Shown piece by piece: positions 17,040-27,993 of a DNA stretch of 64,000 bases (position 1 is its first letter; every line of letters begins with the position of its first letter). The stretch lies in contig NZ_RJWA01000001.1 in the NCBI RefSeq assembly GCF_003762835.1, forward strand, positions 558,001-622,000, read 5' to 3'. Both the position numbers and the translations under genes were made by a program. Source of the stretch: Micromonospora sp. HM5-17. Its GTDB lineage: Bacteria; Actinomycetota; Actinomycetes; Mycobacteriales; Micromonosporaceae. The notes below the pieces were generated by a model that was not told the origin of the DNA, made no database searches, and saw nothing but the letters and a program-made list of their open reading frames with translations.

Positions 17040-18374
17040 CTAGGGGCTGGTGCAGGTGAGGGTCGGAGTCGCGGGAGTTCCGCTCGCGATGAACCCGAAG
17101 ACGGTCGAACCGTTGGCAGCGAGCGACCCGTTCCAGGAGGCGTTCCGTACGGTGTAGCTCGATCCACTACCGGAGAGCACGCCGTTCCACAGTTGGCTGA
17201 TGCTGATCCCGCCGGGGACGCTGATGCCGACGGTCCACCCGTTGATCGCGGAGGTCCCGGCACGGACCGTGACCTCGCCCTGGAAGCCACCCGGCCAGGA
17301 GTTGACCTGCCGGTAGCTGGCCGAGCAGGCGCCCCCGACCGGCGGGGTCGACGTCGGTGGGGTCGAGGTGGGTGGGGTCGAGGTGGGTGGGGTCGAGGTG
17401 GGTGGGGTCGAGGTGGGTGGGGTCGTTGGCCGGTCGGTGAGGCCGAAGAAGGCGACCGCCGCCGCGGCCATCCCGCCGGCCGGGAGGCTGTGCCCGGCCC
17501 CCTGGATGCTGTACGCCTCGACCTGGACCGTGCCGGACGCGTCGGCGTAGCGGCGACGATTCCAGCCGGGCTGCGGAGTGTCCGTGGACGTCGGGGTCTG
17601 GCTGAGACCGAAGACGTTGGTCCACTGCTCGATCTCCTCCTGGAGCAGCTGGTACGGCACGAGGGTGTCGTTGGTGCCGTGCCAGAGCTGCACCCGGGGC
17701 CGAGGGCCGGTGTAGCCGGGGTACGCCTGGCGGACCGCGTCACCCCACTGCTGAGGGGTGCGGTCCATGCTTCCGCCGGTACACCGGCTGGTCCCGGGTG
17801 GGAAGTCGGCCGCGTTGGCGAAGCAGGCGAAGGGCACGCCCATGAACGCGGCTCCGGCCCGGAAGACGTCCGGGTAGAGGGCGAGCATCTGGTTGGTCAT
17901 CATGCCGCCGGACGAGCTTCCCGTGGCGTAGACGCGATCAGGGTCACCGCCGTACTGGCGCTGGACGTAGGTGATCATCGACATGATCGAGACGGGATCG
18001 CTGCCGCCACCACGGCGCTTGGCCGCGTCCGACCAGGTGTCGAAGCAGTTGCCGAACCCGGCCTGCTGGGTCGCGGTCGGATAGATGACGATGAAGCCGT
18101 ACTGGTTGGCCAGCGAGGCGAACTCGCTGCTCGAGTAGAAGCCCGGACCGGAGCCACCACAGCCGTGCATGGCGACCACGATCGCCGGGTTGGCCGGCCG
18201 GTTGTCGGGGACGTAGACGTGCATCCGCATCCCGCCCGGGTTGTCGCCGAAGGCGGTCACCTCGACCAACGACGCCGCGGTGGCTGGCCTGGTCAGGCCC
18301 GGTACCAGCACCACCGCACCGGCCAGCGCGAGGGACGCGACCAAGCCGGTCACCAGCTTTCGGGTGAGTTTCAC
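17040..18374 (-). CDS. Secreted PHB-depolymerase-family esterase with CBM2
   Basis: A 444-residue secreted enzyme: signal peptide (about 1-34, ending RPATAAS), an alpha/beta-hydrolase domain of the esterase_PHB/feruloyl or acetylxylan esterase family (about 35-315), a Pro-Thr-Ser linker, and a carbohydrate-binding module of family 2 (about 345-444, between paired cysteines). The nucleophile elbow is GSSSGG; a downstream GAGHS carries the likely catalytic His. CBM2 binds cellulose or xylan, so the enzyme probably removes acyl groups from plant polysaccharide. The start is GTG 18374 (GTGAAACTC). An FN3-CBM2 protein lies 1.6 kb away. Confidence 0.88.
   Translation of the reverse strand: MKLTRKLVTGLVASLALAGAVVLVPGLTRPATAASLVEVTAFGDNPGGMRMHVYVPDNRPANPAIVVAMHGCGGSGPGFYSSSEFASLANQYGFIVIYPTATQQAGFGNCFDTWSDAAKRRGGGSDPVSIMSMITYVQRQYGGDPDRVYATGSSSGGMMTNQMLALYPDVFRAGAAFMGVPFACFANAADFPPGTSRCTGGSMDRTPQQWGDAVRQAYPGYTGPRPRVQLWHGTNDTLVPYQLLQEEIEQWTNVFGLSQTPTSTDTPQPGWNRRRYADASGTVQVEAYSIQGAGHSLPAGGMAAAAVAFFGLTDRPTTPPTSTPPTSTPPTSTPPTSTPPTSTPPVGGACSASYRQVNSWPGGFQGEVTVRAGTSAINGWTVGISVPGGISISQLWNGVLSGSGSSYTVRNASWNGSLAANGSTVFGFIASGTPATPTLTCTSP
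17341..17430 (-). repeat. 15-bp tandem repeats encoding the PPTST linker
   Basis: Four perfect copies of GGTGGGGTCGAGGTG lie at 17356-17415, with one degenerate copy on each side. On the coding strand each copy encodes Pro-Pro-Thr-Ser-Thr in the linker between esterase and CBM2. Perfect identity suggests recent slippage, so linker length may vary between strains. Confidence 0.9.
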
Positions 18375-18818
18375 GTGTCTGTCACTCCCTTGGCGCCGCG
18401 GTACGCGCGGCGCGCCGTCGCCCGTCGGCTCGTTCGCCGACGGTTCCTGACTGTCTTGGACCCGGCGGTCGCCCCGGCCCGGCTGGGACCCGGCCCGGCC
18501 GTGGTGGATCGCCGGTCAGGGGCGTTCATGCCGGCCCGGCTCGCCGGGTGACCCCTGCCCGGACGGGGTCGACCGGTTGCCCGTTGGCCCTGCTGGCTCC
18601 CGCGACGGCGAACGTGTCGCATCTAGCGTCCCCGCAGTCGCTAATACTGTCAATCGATGTATCGCGATGGATGGGTGTGGGGCGACACCCGGGGCGCGCC
18701 GCGTCGGGGTCCCGTGGACGGTGACGACGCGGACCGGGCGGTGCCCGGCCGGGTGACTGCGATAATCGAGCCCTGCGATCAAAATCGATGTCTGTCTCGA
18801 TCCGCGCCGGAGCGTCAT
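18375..18818. promoter_or_regulatory. Divergent intergenic region: esterase and PaaX regulator
   Basis: The part next to the esterase is GC-rich. An AT-richer zone at about 18640-18790 has ATCGATG-type sequences at 18653 and 18785, and TAATACT near 18642 as a possible -10. The PaaX-type regulator could bind here and control itself and the esterase. A plus-strand frame from 18657 stays open but lacks coding character. Confidence 0.45.
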
Positions 18819-19790
18819 GTGGTCAGCCCGTTCGACATCGAGGAGATCTTTCCGGACGTCGTGACCGGCTCCGTCCGGTTGCCCCGCAGGCAATCGCGTG
18901 GCTCGCCGCAGAGCCTGGCGGTGACGCTGCTGGCCGACTACACGCTGCGGACCCGTGCCTGGTTGCCATCGGCCGCCATCGTGGCGCTGCTCGCGGAGTC
19001 CGGTGTCACCACGACGGGTGGCCGTACCGCCATCAGCCGGCTGACCCGGCGGGGGGTGATCGAGAGCCGTCGGCACGGACGGCATAGTTCGTACCGCCTG
19101 ACCCGGCCCGCGGCGGACAACCTCGTCCACGGTGGACGGCAGATCGCGAGGTTCGCCGTGGAGGCCGAGTCGTGGGACGGCTGGTGGACCCTGATCGCGT
19201 TCTCGCTGCCACAGCAGGCGAGCGCGGAGCGCCGCGCCCTGCGCGGGCAGCTTCGCTGGCAGGGCTACGCGCCGCTGTACGACGGGCTGTGGGTGTCGCC
19301 GCACGACCTGAACGAGACGGTCACGGCAGAGCTCTCGAAGATCGCGCCCGGCGCCACGAGCGTGTTCCGGGCCAGGCACGTGGAGATCGAGGCCATCGCC
19401 AGCCAGAAGCCGGTCGACGCCTGGGACACCGCGGCCCTCGCCCGGCAGTACGACGACTTCATCCAGAGCTGGAGCGCGCTGCTGCCCCGCGTCCATGCGG
19501 GAGCCGTCACCGGCGCCGCGGCGGTACGCGCCCGTACCGAGGTCATGGAGGCGTACCGGCGCTTCCCGACCCTGGACCCACTGCTGCCGCTCCGGTTGAT
19601 GCCGGCGGGCTGGCCCCGGCAGGCCGCCCGGGAGGTGTTCGCCGCGGTCTACGACGGCCTCGCCGTACCCGCCCAGGAGTACGTGCGGGCCGTGGCCGGC
19701 CGGTACGGCGCCGCCCGGTTGTCCGACATCCGAGCCCACACGACCACGGAGCTGCGGGACCTGGTGCCCGGACCCGAGCCGCGGTCCTGA
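18819..19790 (+). CDS. PaaX family transcriptional regulator
   Basis: A 323-residue protein with the PaaX layout: an N-terminal winged helix (LAVTLLADYTLRTRAWLPSA...SRLTRRGVIESRRHGR, about residues 30-95), a central PaaX domain with WDGWWTLIAFSLPQ (about 115-130), and a C-terminal PaaX_C domain. PaaX of E. coli represses phenylacetate degradation and is relieved by phenylacetyl-CoA. No paa genes are here, so the ligand is unknown. Start GTG 18819 follows GGAG at a usual distance; an earlier ATG at 18657 would add a long non-conserved leader. Position between two CBM2 proteins hints at carbohydrate control. Confidence 0.82.
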   Translation: MVSPFDIEEIFPDVVTGSVRLPRRQSRGSPQSLAVTLLADYTLRTRAWLPSAAIVALLAESGVTTTGGRTAISRLTRRGVIESRRHGRHSSYRLTRPAADNLVHGGRQIARFAVEAESWDGWWTLIAFSLPQQASAERRALRGQLRWQGYAPLYDGLWVSPHDLNETVTAELSKIAPGATSVFRARHVEIEAIASQKPVDAWDTAALARQYDDFIQSWSALLPRVHAGAVTGAAAVRARTEVMEAYRRFPTLDPLLPLRLMPAGWPRQAAREVFAAVYDGLAVPAQEYVRAVAGRYGAARLSDIRAHTTTELRDLVPGPEPRS

Positions 19791-19831
19791 CCGGCCGCCC
19801 GGCGGATGTGCCCTGACCGGCCGCCCGGCGG
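19786..19831 (+). repeat. 20-bp direct repeat spanning the PaaX stop codon
   Basis: CCTGACCGGCCGCCCGGCGG occurs at 19786-19805 and again at 19812-19831, a 26-bp period. The first copy contains the regulator's TGA. Each copy can fold into a short GC hairpin, so it may act as a terminator duplicated by slippage. Confidence 0.7.
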
Positions 19832-19970
19832 GTTCCGGGGCCGAGACGGTGGCGGGGAGGGACGCCCGGTACCGGCCGGAAAGCGGATTCTGCGCGACAC
19901 AGTCCATCGCTCATGATGAATGTCCAGCGTCGGACGGGCCGACGCCGGCAGTCGAGAGCGAGGGATCATC

Positions 19971-20996
19971 GTGCCCGACCGTCCGTCCCGGACGCCGTAC
20001 CCGGGGGTCCGCGGTCTGCTCCTCTGTGTCCTGACGGCCGTCCTGATCGCGGCGGGTGCCGTCCCGGCGTACGCTGCCACCGACACCGAGCCGCCGAGTG
20101 CCCCCGGTCCGATCACCGTCGCCGAGATCACCACCACCAGCGTGCTGCTCACCTGGACGCCCGCCACGGACAACGTGGGGGTGGACCGATACGAGGTGTC
20201 GCAGTTCTTCACCGACGTCGTGGTGCTGCACCGGACGACCGCGACCGGTCTCCGGCTCACCGGTCTCCGACCCTCCCGGACGTACGCGTTCGGCGTCCGG
20301 GCCGTGGACGCGGCCGGCAACTCGTCGCCCTCGTCCCGGACGCTGCGCCTGATCATGCCGCCCGGCGACGACGTGCCGCCGAGCGTGCCGGGCGGGTTGC
20401 GGGTGACGGGGGTGGCCGAGACGGCGGTGGACCTGGCCTGGGACGCCTCCACCGACAACGTCCAGCTCGCGGGCTACGAGGTGCTGTCGATCAGCCCGTC
20501 CGGGACCACCGTGGTGGCGACTGTCTGGTTGATGCCGCCCGCCAATCCCAGCACCGCGGTCCGGGTGACCCGGTTGACCGCCGGTACGACGTACACCTTC
20601 GCGGTTCGTGCCCGGGACGAGGCCGGCAACTACTCGGCACTGTCCGCGCCGGTGACCGTGACCACCCCGTCGGCTTCGATCTGCAGCGTCGGGTACCGGG
20701 TCGCCGCGGAGTGGACGACCGGCCTCCTGGCGCAGCTGACAATCCGCGCCATCGGTTCGGTCGCGATCGACGGCTGGACGTTGACCTGGGCCTTCCCGGA
20801 CAGCCAGCCGCTGCTCGCCCTCTGGGGCGCCGAGCTGGTCCGGCGCGGCGGCGGGACCCTGACGGTCCGGCACCCCGCCGACGACCGGGTGATTCTCCCC
20901 GGGGAGACGCACTTCATCAACTACGTCACCACCGCGCCCGCCCCGACACCGACCCGATTTGTCCTGAACGACTCGCCCTGCGTGACGGGAGGCTAG
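19971..20996 (+). CDS. Secreted protein with two FN3 domains and a CBM2-like module
   Basis: A 341-residue exported protein. The signal peptide (about 1-36, ending VPAYAATD) is followed by two fibronectin type III domains (about 40-130 and 132-227; each has the PPSxPG...W...STDNVxLxGYEV pattern), and a C-terminal CBM2-like module with GYRVAAEW and GWTLTWAF, closed by a final Cys. No catalytic domain is present, so it may be an adhesin or substrate-binding factor on cellulose or chitin. I chose GTG 19971 after GAGGGA; the upstream ATG 19920 gives an acidic leader before the signal. Confidence 0.82.
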   Translation: MPDRPSRTPYPGVRGLLLCVLTAVLIAAGAVPAYAATDTEPPSAPGPITVAEITTTSVLLTWTPATDNVGVDRYEVSQFFTDVVVLHRTTATGLRLTGLRPSRTYAFGVRAVDAAGNSSPSSRTLRLIMPPGDDVPPSVPGGLRVTGVAETAVDLAWDASTDNVQLAGYEVLSISPSGTTVVATVWLMPPANPSTAVRVTRLTAGTTYTFAVRARDEAGNYSALSAPVTVTTPSASICSVGYRVAAEWTTGLLAQLTIRAIGSVAIDGWTLTWAFPDSQPLLALWGAELVRRGGGTLTVRHPADDRVILPGETHFINYVTTAPAPTPTRFVLNDSPCVTGG

Positions 20997-21070
20997 TCGG
21001 TCGATCCGGCCGGGATCTGCCCGTGGCGGTGGCGTGGGTCACATCACGGAACATGGGACACCGTTTGTTA

Positions 21071-21091
21071 CTTGAGTCGTACAGGCTCAAC
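21071..21091 (+). promoter_or_regulatory. HAIR-type HspR operator upstream of lon
   Basis: CTTGAGT, a 7-nt spacer, then GCTCAAC match the HspR-associated inverted repeat (CTTGAGT-N7-ACTCAAG) with two mismatches in the right arm. It lies 20 nt before the lon ATG. In Streptomyces lon is a known HspR target, so heat-shock derepression is expected. No hspR or dnaK is in the window. Confidence 0.8.
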
Positions 21092-21110
21092 TAACGATGG
21101 CAGGTGTTCG

Positions 21111-23453
<2,343 letters not shown>

Positions 23454-23464
23454 CGTGCCCTGAC

Positions 23465-23508
23465 GCGCCGCCGCCGGCCGTCGTTCTCGGCGGGCCGGCG
23501 CGGCGCGC
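23465..23508 (+). terminator. Likely lon terminator hairpin
   Basis: CGCCGGCC (23472-23479) pairs with GGCCGGCG (23493-23500), extended on both sides with one bulge. There is no U-tract, as is common in high-GC actinobacteria. Confidence 0.5.
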
Positions 23509-23685
23509 GACGGCGGGTCGGCACCAGAGTGGGGCCGGGCGACCCGCTCTGGGCGGTCAGGCGTGATCCCGTCGCGGGTCACCCGGCCCGTCCACCTCGC
23601 CGCCGGCTGTCGATCACCCGGAGTGACGGCCGGTACGGCGGGCGAGGGCACCGGACGTGGCGGGTCGGGGTGTGGGGGTCGCAGA

Positions 23686-24222
23686 ATGGTCCCCGTGACA
23701 AGCCAGCCACCCCGTCCCGAGCAGCCTGAGCAGTCACTCTCCGGGTCGCTCCCCGCCCAGCCCGCCCCGCCGGAGACGGCGCCGTCCCCGGAGCCGCCGA
23801 CCGGGCCCGAGGAGGTCCCGGCCTCGCCGGAGGCGCCGGCCACGCCCGCTCCGGCTGGTCCGTCGTCCACGCCGGCCCCGGCGTCGACGTCCGCCGGGGC
23901 GACGTCGACCGGATCGACCTCCGCCGAGTCGGCGGAGGCGACGTCGCGCGACGAGACGCGGTCGGCGACGTCGGACGACAAGGACTCGCACCAGACGAAG
24001 GTCCGCATCGACACGCCGGGCGCCACGATCGAGATCGAGGCGAACGAGCCGCTCGCCGAGGTCGTGGCGACCGCGCTGCGGCTCTTCCACGAGGCCGGTG
24101 GTTGGCCGCAGGTGCCGTACCGGTCGGCCGGGTTCGTCCAGGCCGAGCGGCGCGACACCCTTCCGGTGCAGCCCAGCTCGATGCCGTACGGCCCCGGGGC
24201 GTATCCGGTCCAGATGCCGTGA
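23686..24222 (+). CDS. Proline-rich hypothetical protein
   Basis: A 178-residue protein that I do not recognise as a named family. The first 100 residues are low-complexity Pro/Ala/Ser/Glu, followed by an acidic Ser/Thr stretch and a compact conserved-looking segment (TKVRIDTPGATIEIEANEPLAEVV, near residues 105-130). A Pro/Tyr-rich tail follows. No signal or membrane segment is seen. The start is ATG 23686 or GTG 23695; GGGGGTCG lies before the first. It may be a scaffold, but no function is assigned. Confidence 0.6.
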   Translation: MVPVTSQPPRPEQPEQSLSGSLPAQPAPPETAPSPEPPTGPEEVPASPEAPATPAPAGPSSTPAPASTSAGATSTGSTSAESAEATSRDETRSATSDDKDSHQTKVRIDTPGATIEIEANEPLAEVVATALRLFHEAGGWPQVPYRSAGFVQAERRDTLPVQPSSMPYGPGAYPVQMP

Positions 24223-24618
24223 CCGAAGCCCGGGCCCGCCGGGAGCGTACGGACGATGCGAGTTAATCGGACATAAGTATCGCTACGGTCGTATTGGCGC
24301 TATCGTGGACGATGTCATGAGGCACATCGCCGCGACCTGCGCCGTTGTCGCTGCGGTGCGGGCTCCCGTCGCCCCGGTACCGGCCGACCCCGGAGCCCCG
24401 CCACCGACCACCGACGACTGAGCCAGCCCCCGTACGGCGATCGCCGGCCGGTCCCGGCCCCGGGAGCGGTGCGGCGAGGGCCGCCGCGTGCCCCGGAACA
24501 TCGGGGCCGGCAGTCGCGTCCGATGTGGAGCACAGGGGCCCCGCCCGGGCGCGCAACCGACGCGGTGCTGGCCGGCGCCGAGGCCCGGCAGCCGACCCAT
24601 CCGTCGCACGGAGGTGGT
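24223..24618. other. Intergenic region with AT-rich patch and doubtful 34-codon ORF
   Basis: An AT-richer patch at 24258-24310 contains TACGGT near 24283, a possible -10. Downstream, ATG 24317 to TGA 24421 would encode a 34-residue peptide beginning MRHIAATCAVVAAV and ending in a Pro-rich acidic tail. It lacks a ribosome site, so coding is doubtful. The rest is GC-rich and featureless up to the GGAGGTGG ribosome site of the next gene. Confidence 0.4.
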
Positions 24619-26205
24619 ATGAGCGACAACGGCCCGAGCGCCGAGCGGGATCCGCGTCCCTCGCCGGTACGGCGCGATCGGCGTACCCGTGTCCGGAGGC
24701 GCCTGCTCGCCGGCGGTGCGGTCGCCGTGCTGGTGGCCGCCGGCCTGCTCGCCTACCCCCGCCTGTCCGCGACCGACCCGACGGCCGGCGAGCCCGCCGC
24801 CCGGCCGGCCGCGGGGTGCACAAGCCCGTCACCGAGCGACCGGGTTCCGGAGCGAACGCCGCGCGAAGATTCCGGGCAACACCGTCCGGCCGAGGAGTCC
24901 GGACGGCCGGCTCCGGCCGGAGAGCCCGCGGAGCCACGGCCGCATGAGCTGAAGCCGACGACGGTCACCACCATCGGGCAGGCGTACTACTGCATTCTCG
25001 ACAGCTACTACCGCGGACCGCTCCTGGACAGCCGCTCGTTACTGGTGCCGGCCTTCGCCGCGCTGACCCAGGAACTCCAGCGCCGCGGGCTGGACCAGCC
25101 GCAGGCCGCGCTGCCGGCGCTGACCGGTGGGAAGGACCAGGACTGGGCCGCGTTCCGCCAGGTGTACGACCAGATCACCGACCGGCTGCCCCCGGACGCG
25201 GCGGTCCGGCAGGCCGTCGCGGAGGCGACCCTCCGGGCCATGGTGGAGAGCCTCGACGACAACCACGCCACCTGGCGGCGGTCGCCGCGGAGGAACACGA
25301 CCGGCATCGAGGTCTCCGCCCACACCGGTCCCGGCCACGTCGACCCGACCGCGACGCCGCCGCTCTTCGTCACCCGGGTCGCGCCGGACAGTCCGGCGGA
25401 CCGAGCCCACGTCAGGCCGGGCGACGAGGTACTCGCGGTCAACGGCGTGCCGCCGTACGTGAACGGGGTGCTGGCGGAAGGCGCCCTCGACTGGATCACC
25501 AGCAGCCCCGAGGGCACCCGGCTGACGCTCGAACTGCGGCGGCCCGCCACCGGCGCCACCGTCACCACCACGGTCACCGCCCGGGCGACGGAGCCCGCGC
25601 CCCGTCCCCGCGTCGAGGCCCGGCCGCTGGACGACGGCCTCGGGTACGTCCGGCTGCCGGCCTTCGCCCCCGGACTCGCCGACCAGGTACTCGAGGCCAT
25701 CGCCGACCTGCGGAAGACGGCGGACCTGCGAGGGATCGTCCTCGACCTGCGCGGCAACGGCGGTGGCAGTCCCCGGGAGGTCTCGCGCCTGCTCGGCGCG
25801 CTCGCCCCCGGCAGGATCTTCAGCTACTGGTGCGACGTGCGGGACCACTGCATCCCCAACCGCGGCGACGAGGGGGTGGCGGCGCTGGACCTGCCGCTCG
25901 CCGTCCTCACCGACCGCGGCTGCGCCTCGGCCTGCGACTCCTTCAGCAGCGCGGTCAAGGATCTCGGACTGGGCACGCTGGTCGGCACCCGTACCGCGGG
26001 TGCCGTGGCGGGGCCCGGCGAGCTGTACCCGCTCGACGACGGAAGCCTGCTCAGCCTGCCCCGGTACCACGAGATCGCGGCGAACCGGGAGGTGATCGAC
26101 ACCATCGGCGTCGCCCCCGACCACCATGTGCCGCTCACCTCGGCGGACCTCTCCGCCGGCCGCGATCCCGGCCTCCGCACGGCACGGAAACTCCTCACGG
26201 ACTGA
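24619..26205 (+). CDS. S41 family peptidase with PDZ domain
   Basis: A 528-residue membrane-anchored protein. It has a short basic leader, one membrane helix (about 29-46), a Pro/Glu-rich spacer, a helical N-domain, a PDZ domain (about 230-320; PADRAHVRPGDEVLAVNGVP) and an S41 core. The nucleophile is Ser437 in CASACDS. Where CtpA enzymes carry the general-base Lys this protein has GTRTAGAVAG, so it looks closer to tricorn/IRBP-like S41 enzymes than to classical CtpA. Start ATG 24619 is fixed by GGAGGTGGT. The substrate is unknown; the active site faces outside the membrane. Confidence 0.83.
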   Translation: MSDNGPSAERDPRPSPVRRDRRTRVRRRLLAGGAVAVLVAAGLLAYPRLSATDPTAGEPAARPAAGCTSPSPSDRVPERTPREDSGQHRPAEESGRPAPAGEPAEPRPHELKPTTVTTIGQAYYCILDSYYRGPLLDSRSLLVPAFAALTQELQRRGLDQPQAALPALTGGKDQDWAAFRQVYDQITDRLPPDAAVRQAVAEATLRAMVESLDDNHATWRRSPRRNTTGIEVSAHTGPGHVDPTATPPLFVTRVAPDSPADRAHVRPGDEVLAVNGVPPYVNGVLAEGALDWITSSPEGTRLTLELRRPATGATVTTTVTARATEPAPRPRVEARPLDDGLGYVRLPAFAPGLADQVLEAIADLRKTADLRGIVLDLRGNGGGSPREVSRLLGALAPGRIFSYWCDVRDHCIPNRGDEGVAALDLPLAVLTDRGCASACDSFSSAVKDLGLGTLVGTRTAGAVAGPGELYPLDDGSLLSLPRYHEIAANREVIDTIGVAPDHHVPLTSADLSAGRDPGLRTARKLLTD

Positions 26206-26332
26206 CGGCGCAGAGACTCCTCACGGACCGACGGGGCCGGAACCCGGGTTGGCGGACCGGCATCCCGGAAATCCGGACCGGTTCGCGGCCCGGTCTCGCC
26301 CTCGCGCCCCGCCGGGCGGCACCGTCAGGAGC

Positions 26333-26920
26333 ATGAACACGCCTGGACCGAACGCCACCACGTCCCTGCCCGTCGGGGTCGGCGTACGCCGGTGGCACGC
26401 GATCCTGCACCGCTGGCCGAGCGTGCTCGGGCTGGCCGCCGCCGTCGCCGTCCTGGCCACCGGCGCGGACCGGGAGACGCTGTCGATCGTCGTCTGCGCC
26501 GCGACGCTCTGCTACCTCGGCGCTGCCGCGCTGGCCCGGCCCTGGGTCGCCTGGGCGCTGGTCCCCGGCTTCGGCGTGGTGATCGTCGCCAGCGACCTTC
26601 TCGATCGTCCCTGGTGGGTCGTCACCGGCGTCGCCGCGCTCGTCCTGGTCGGGGTCGGGCTGCTCGGCCGCGTCTCGTACCGGGATCTCGCCGCGCAGGG
26701 CGGGGCGGCGCTGGGGTACGGCGGCCTCGCCGTGGCCGCGCTCCACCTCGCCCCCCAGGCCGGCCTGGTGCTGGTCGGCCTCGTCCTCGCGGCACACGCC
26801 GGCTGGGACGCGATCCACTACCGGCGCGCCCGGGTCGTGCCCCGGTCACTGGCGGAAGCCTGCATGCTGCTGGACCTGCCGCTCGGCCTGGGCTTCCTCG
26901 TCCTGGCCGCGGTCGGCTGA
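26333..26920 (+). CDS. Multi-pass membrane protein of unknown function
   Basis: A 195-residue, very hydrophobic protein with about six membrane helices and few charged loops. I recognise no transport or enzymatic motif. The start ATG 26333 has only AGGAG very close upstream. Its last 103 nt overlap the 3' end of the convergent GlxA-type regulator gene, an unusually long overlap. A different stop is impossible in this frame, so either the overlap is real or one protein's tail is non-essential. Confidence 0.62.
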   Translation: MNTPGPNATTSLPVGVGVRRWHAILHRWPSVLGLAAAVAVLATGADRETLSIVVCAATLCYLGAAALARPWVAWALVPGFGVVIVASDLLDRPWWVVTGVAALVLVGVGLLGRVSYRDLAAQGGAALGYGGLAVAALHLAPQAGLVLVGLVLAAHAGWDAIHYRRARVVPRSLAEACMLLDLPLGLGFLVLAAVG

Positions 26921-27903
26921 CCCGACCCGGCCGAGGCCCGGCCGCGGGTGGTGGCGAAGTGGGCCCGGTAGTGCGAGGGCGTGGCGCCGTACCGGTCGAC
27001 GAAGGCCTGGCGGAGCGCCTCGGCCGAGGGGAAGCCACAGCGGGCGGCGATCCGGGCCAGCGGCAGCCGGCTCGACCCGAGCAACTGGGCGGCGGCCTCG
27101 GTCCGTACGGCGCGGACGTACCGGGCCGGGGACTGGCCGAGCTGGGCGACGAAGAGCCGGGTGAGGTGACGTTCGCTGACCGCGGCCCGGGCGGCCAGCG
27201 CGGCGGGGCTGAGGTCGGCGTCCGGTGCGGTACGGATCAGCCGGACCAGCTCGCGGACCAGGTCGTCGTCCGGCGCCGGTGCGGCGACGAACATGCTCAT
27301 CTGGGCCTGGTTTCCCGGCCGCTGGAGATACGTCACCAGCGCGCGGGCGACGTGCCGGGTCAGCTCGGCGCCGTGGTCCTCCTCGATGAACGCCAGCGCC
27401 AGGTCCAGCGCGCTGGTGACCCCGGCGGCGGTGGTGACGCCCCGGTCCCGGATGTAGATCGGCCGGGGGTCCACCTCGACGGCCGGGTAGCGGGCGGCGA
27501 GCTGGTCGGCGTAGAGCCAGTGCGTGGTGGCACGGCGCCCGTCGAGCAGCCCCGCGGCGGCGAGCACCGACGCGCCGGTGCAGACCGAGGCGACCCGCCG
27601 GCTCTCCCGGGCCAGCCGCCGAACGTGTGCGACGAGCCGGGCGTCCTCGGCGGCGGCCAGGTGCCCCTCCCCGCCGGACACGATCAAAGTGTCGAGCGGA
27701 CCACGCAGCCGTTCCACGGCAGCCTGGGCGTTCAGGACGAGCCCGGACTGGCAGGTGATCGGCCGCCCGGCCGGCGACGCGACCAGGAGGTCGTAGAGCG
27801 GGCCGGCCCGGTTCGCGTAGTCGAAGGCGGTGGTCAGACAGGCGATGTCCAGCAGCTCCGCATCGGGATAGCCGACGACCACCACGCGTCGTGGCCCGTC
27901 CAC
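26818..27903 (-). CDS. GlxA-type AraC regulator with DJ-1/PfpI domain
   Basis: A 361-residue regulator: an N-terminal DJ-1/PfpI domain (about 5-190) with the nucleophile-elbow Cys108 in VASVCTGASV, and a C-terminal AraC double helix-turn-helix (about 215-320; LSPAALAARAAVSERHLTRLF). The family senses small molecules through the DJ-1 fold and activates nearby genes. The last 40 residues (RASAGSGQPTAARTRK...) are basic low-complexity sequence and overlap the convergent membrane-protein gene, so they are probably dispensable. No target is evident. Confidence 0.86.
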   Translation of the reverse strand: MDGPRRVVVVGYPDAELLDIACLTTAFDYANRAGPLYDLLVASPAGRPITCQSGLVLNAQAAVERLRGPLDTLIVSGGEGHLAAAEDARLVAHVRRLARESRRVASVCTGASVLAAAGLLDGRRATTHWLYADQLAARYPAVEVDPRPIYIRDRGVTTAAGVTSALDLALAFIEEDHGAELTRHVARALVTYLQRPGNQAQMSMFVAAPAPDDDLVRELVRLIRTAPDADLSPAALAARAAVSERHLTRLFVAQLGQSPARYVRAVRTEAAAQLLGSSRLPLARIAARCGFPSAEALRQAFVDRYGATPSHYRAHFATTRGRASAGSGQPTAARTRKPRPSGRSSSMQASASDRGTTRARR

Positions 27904-27993
27904 AGCGCGACTGTACTGCCCCGGCTCACACGGCGGGAAGTACGTCGATTCCCCCAGCTCTCCGGCCGGCGTACGGCGCCCCGGTCTGCCCGG

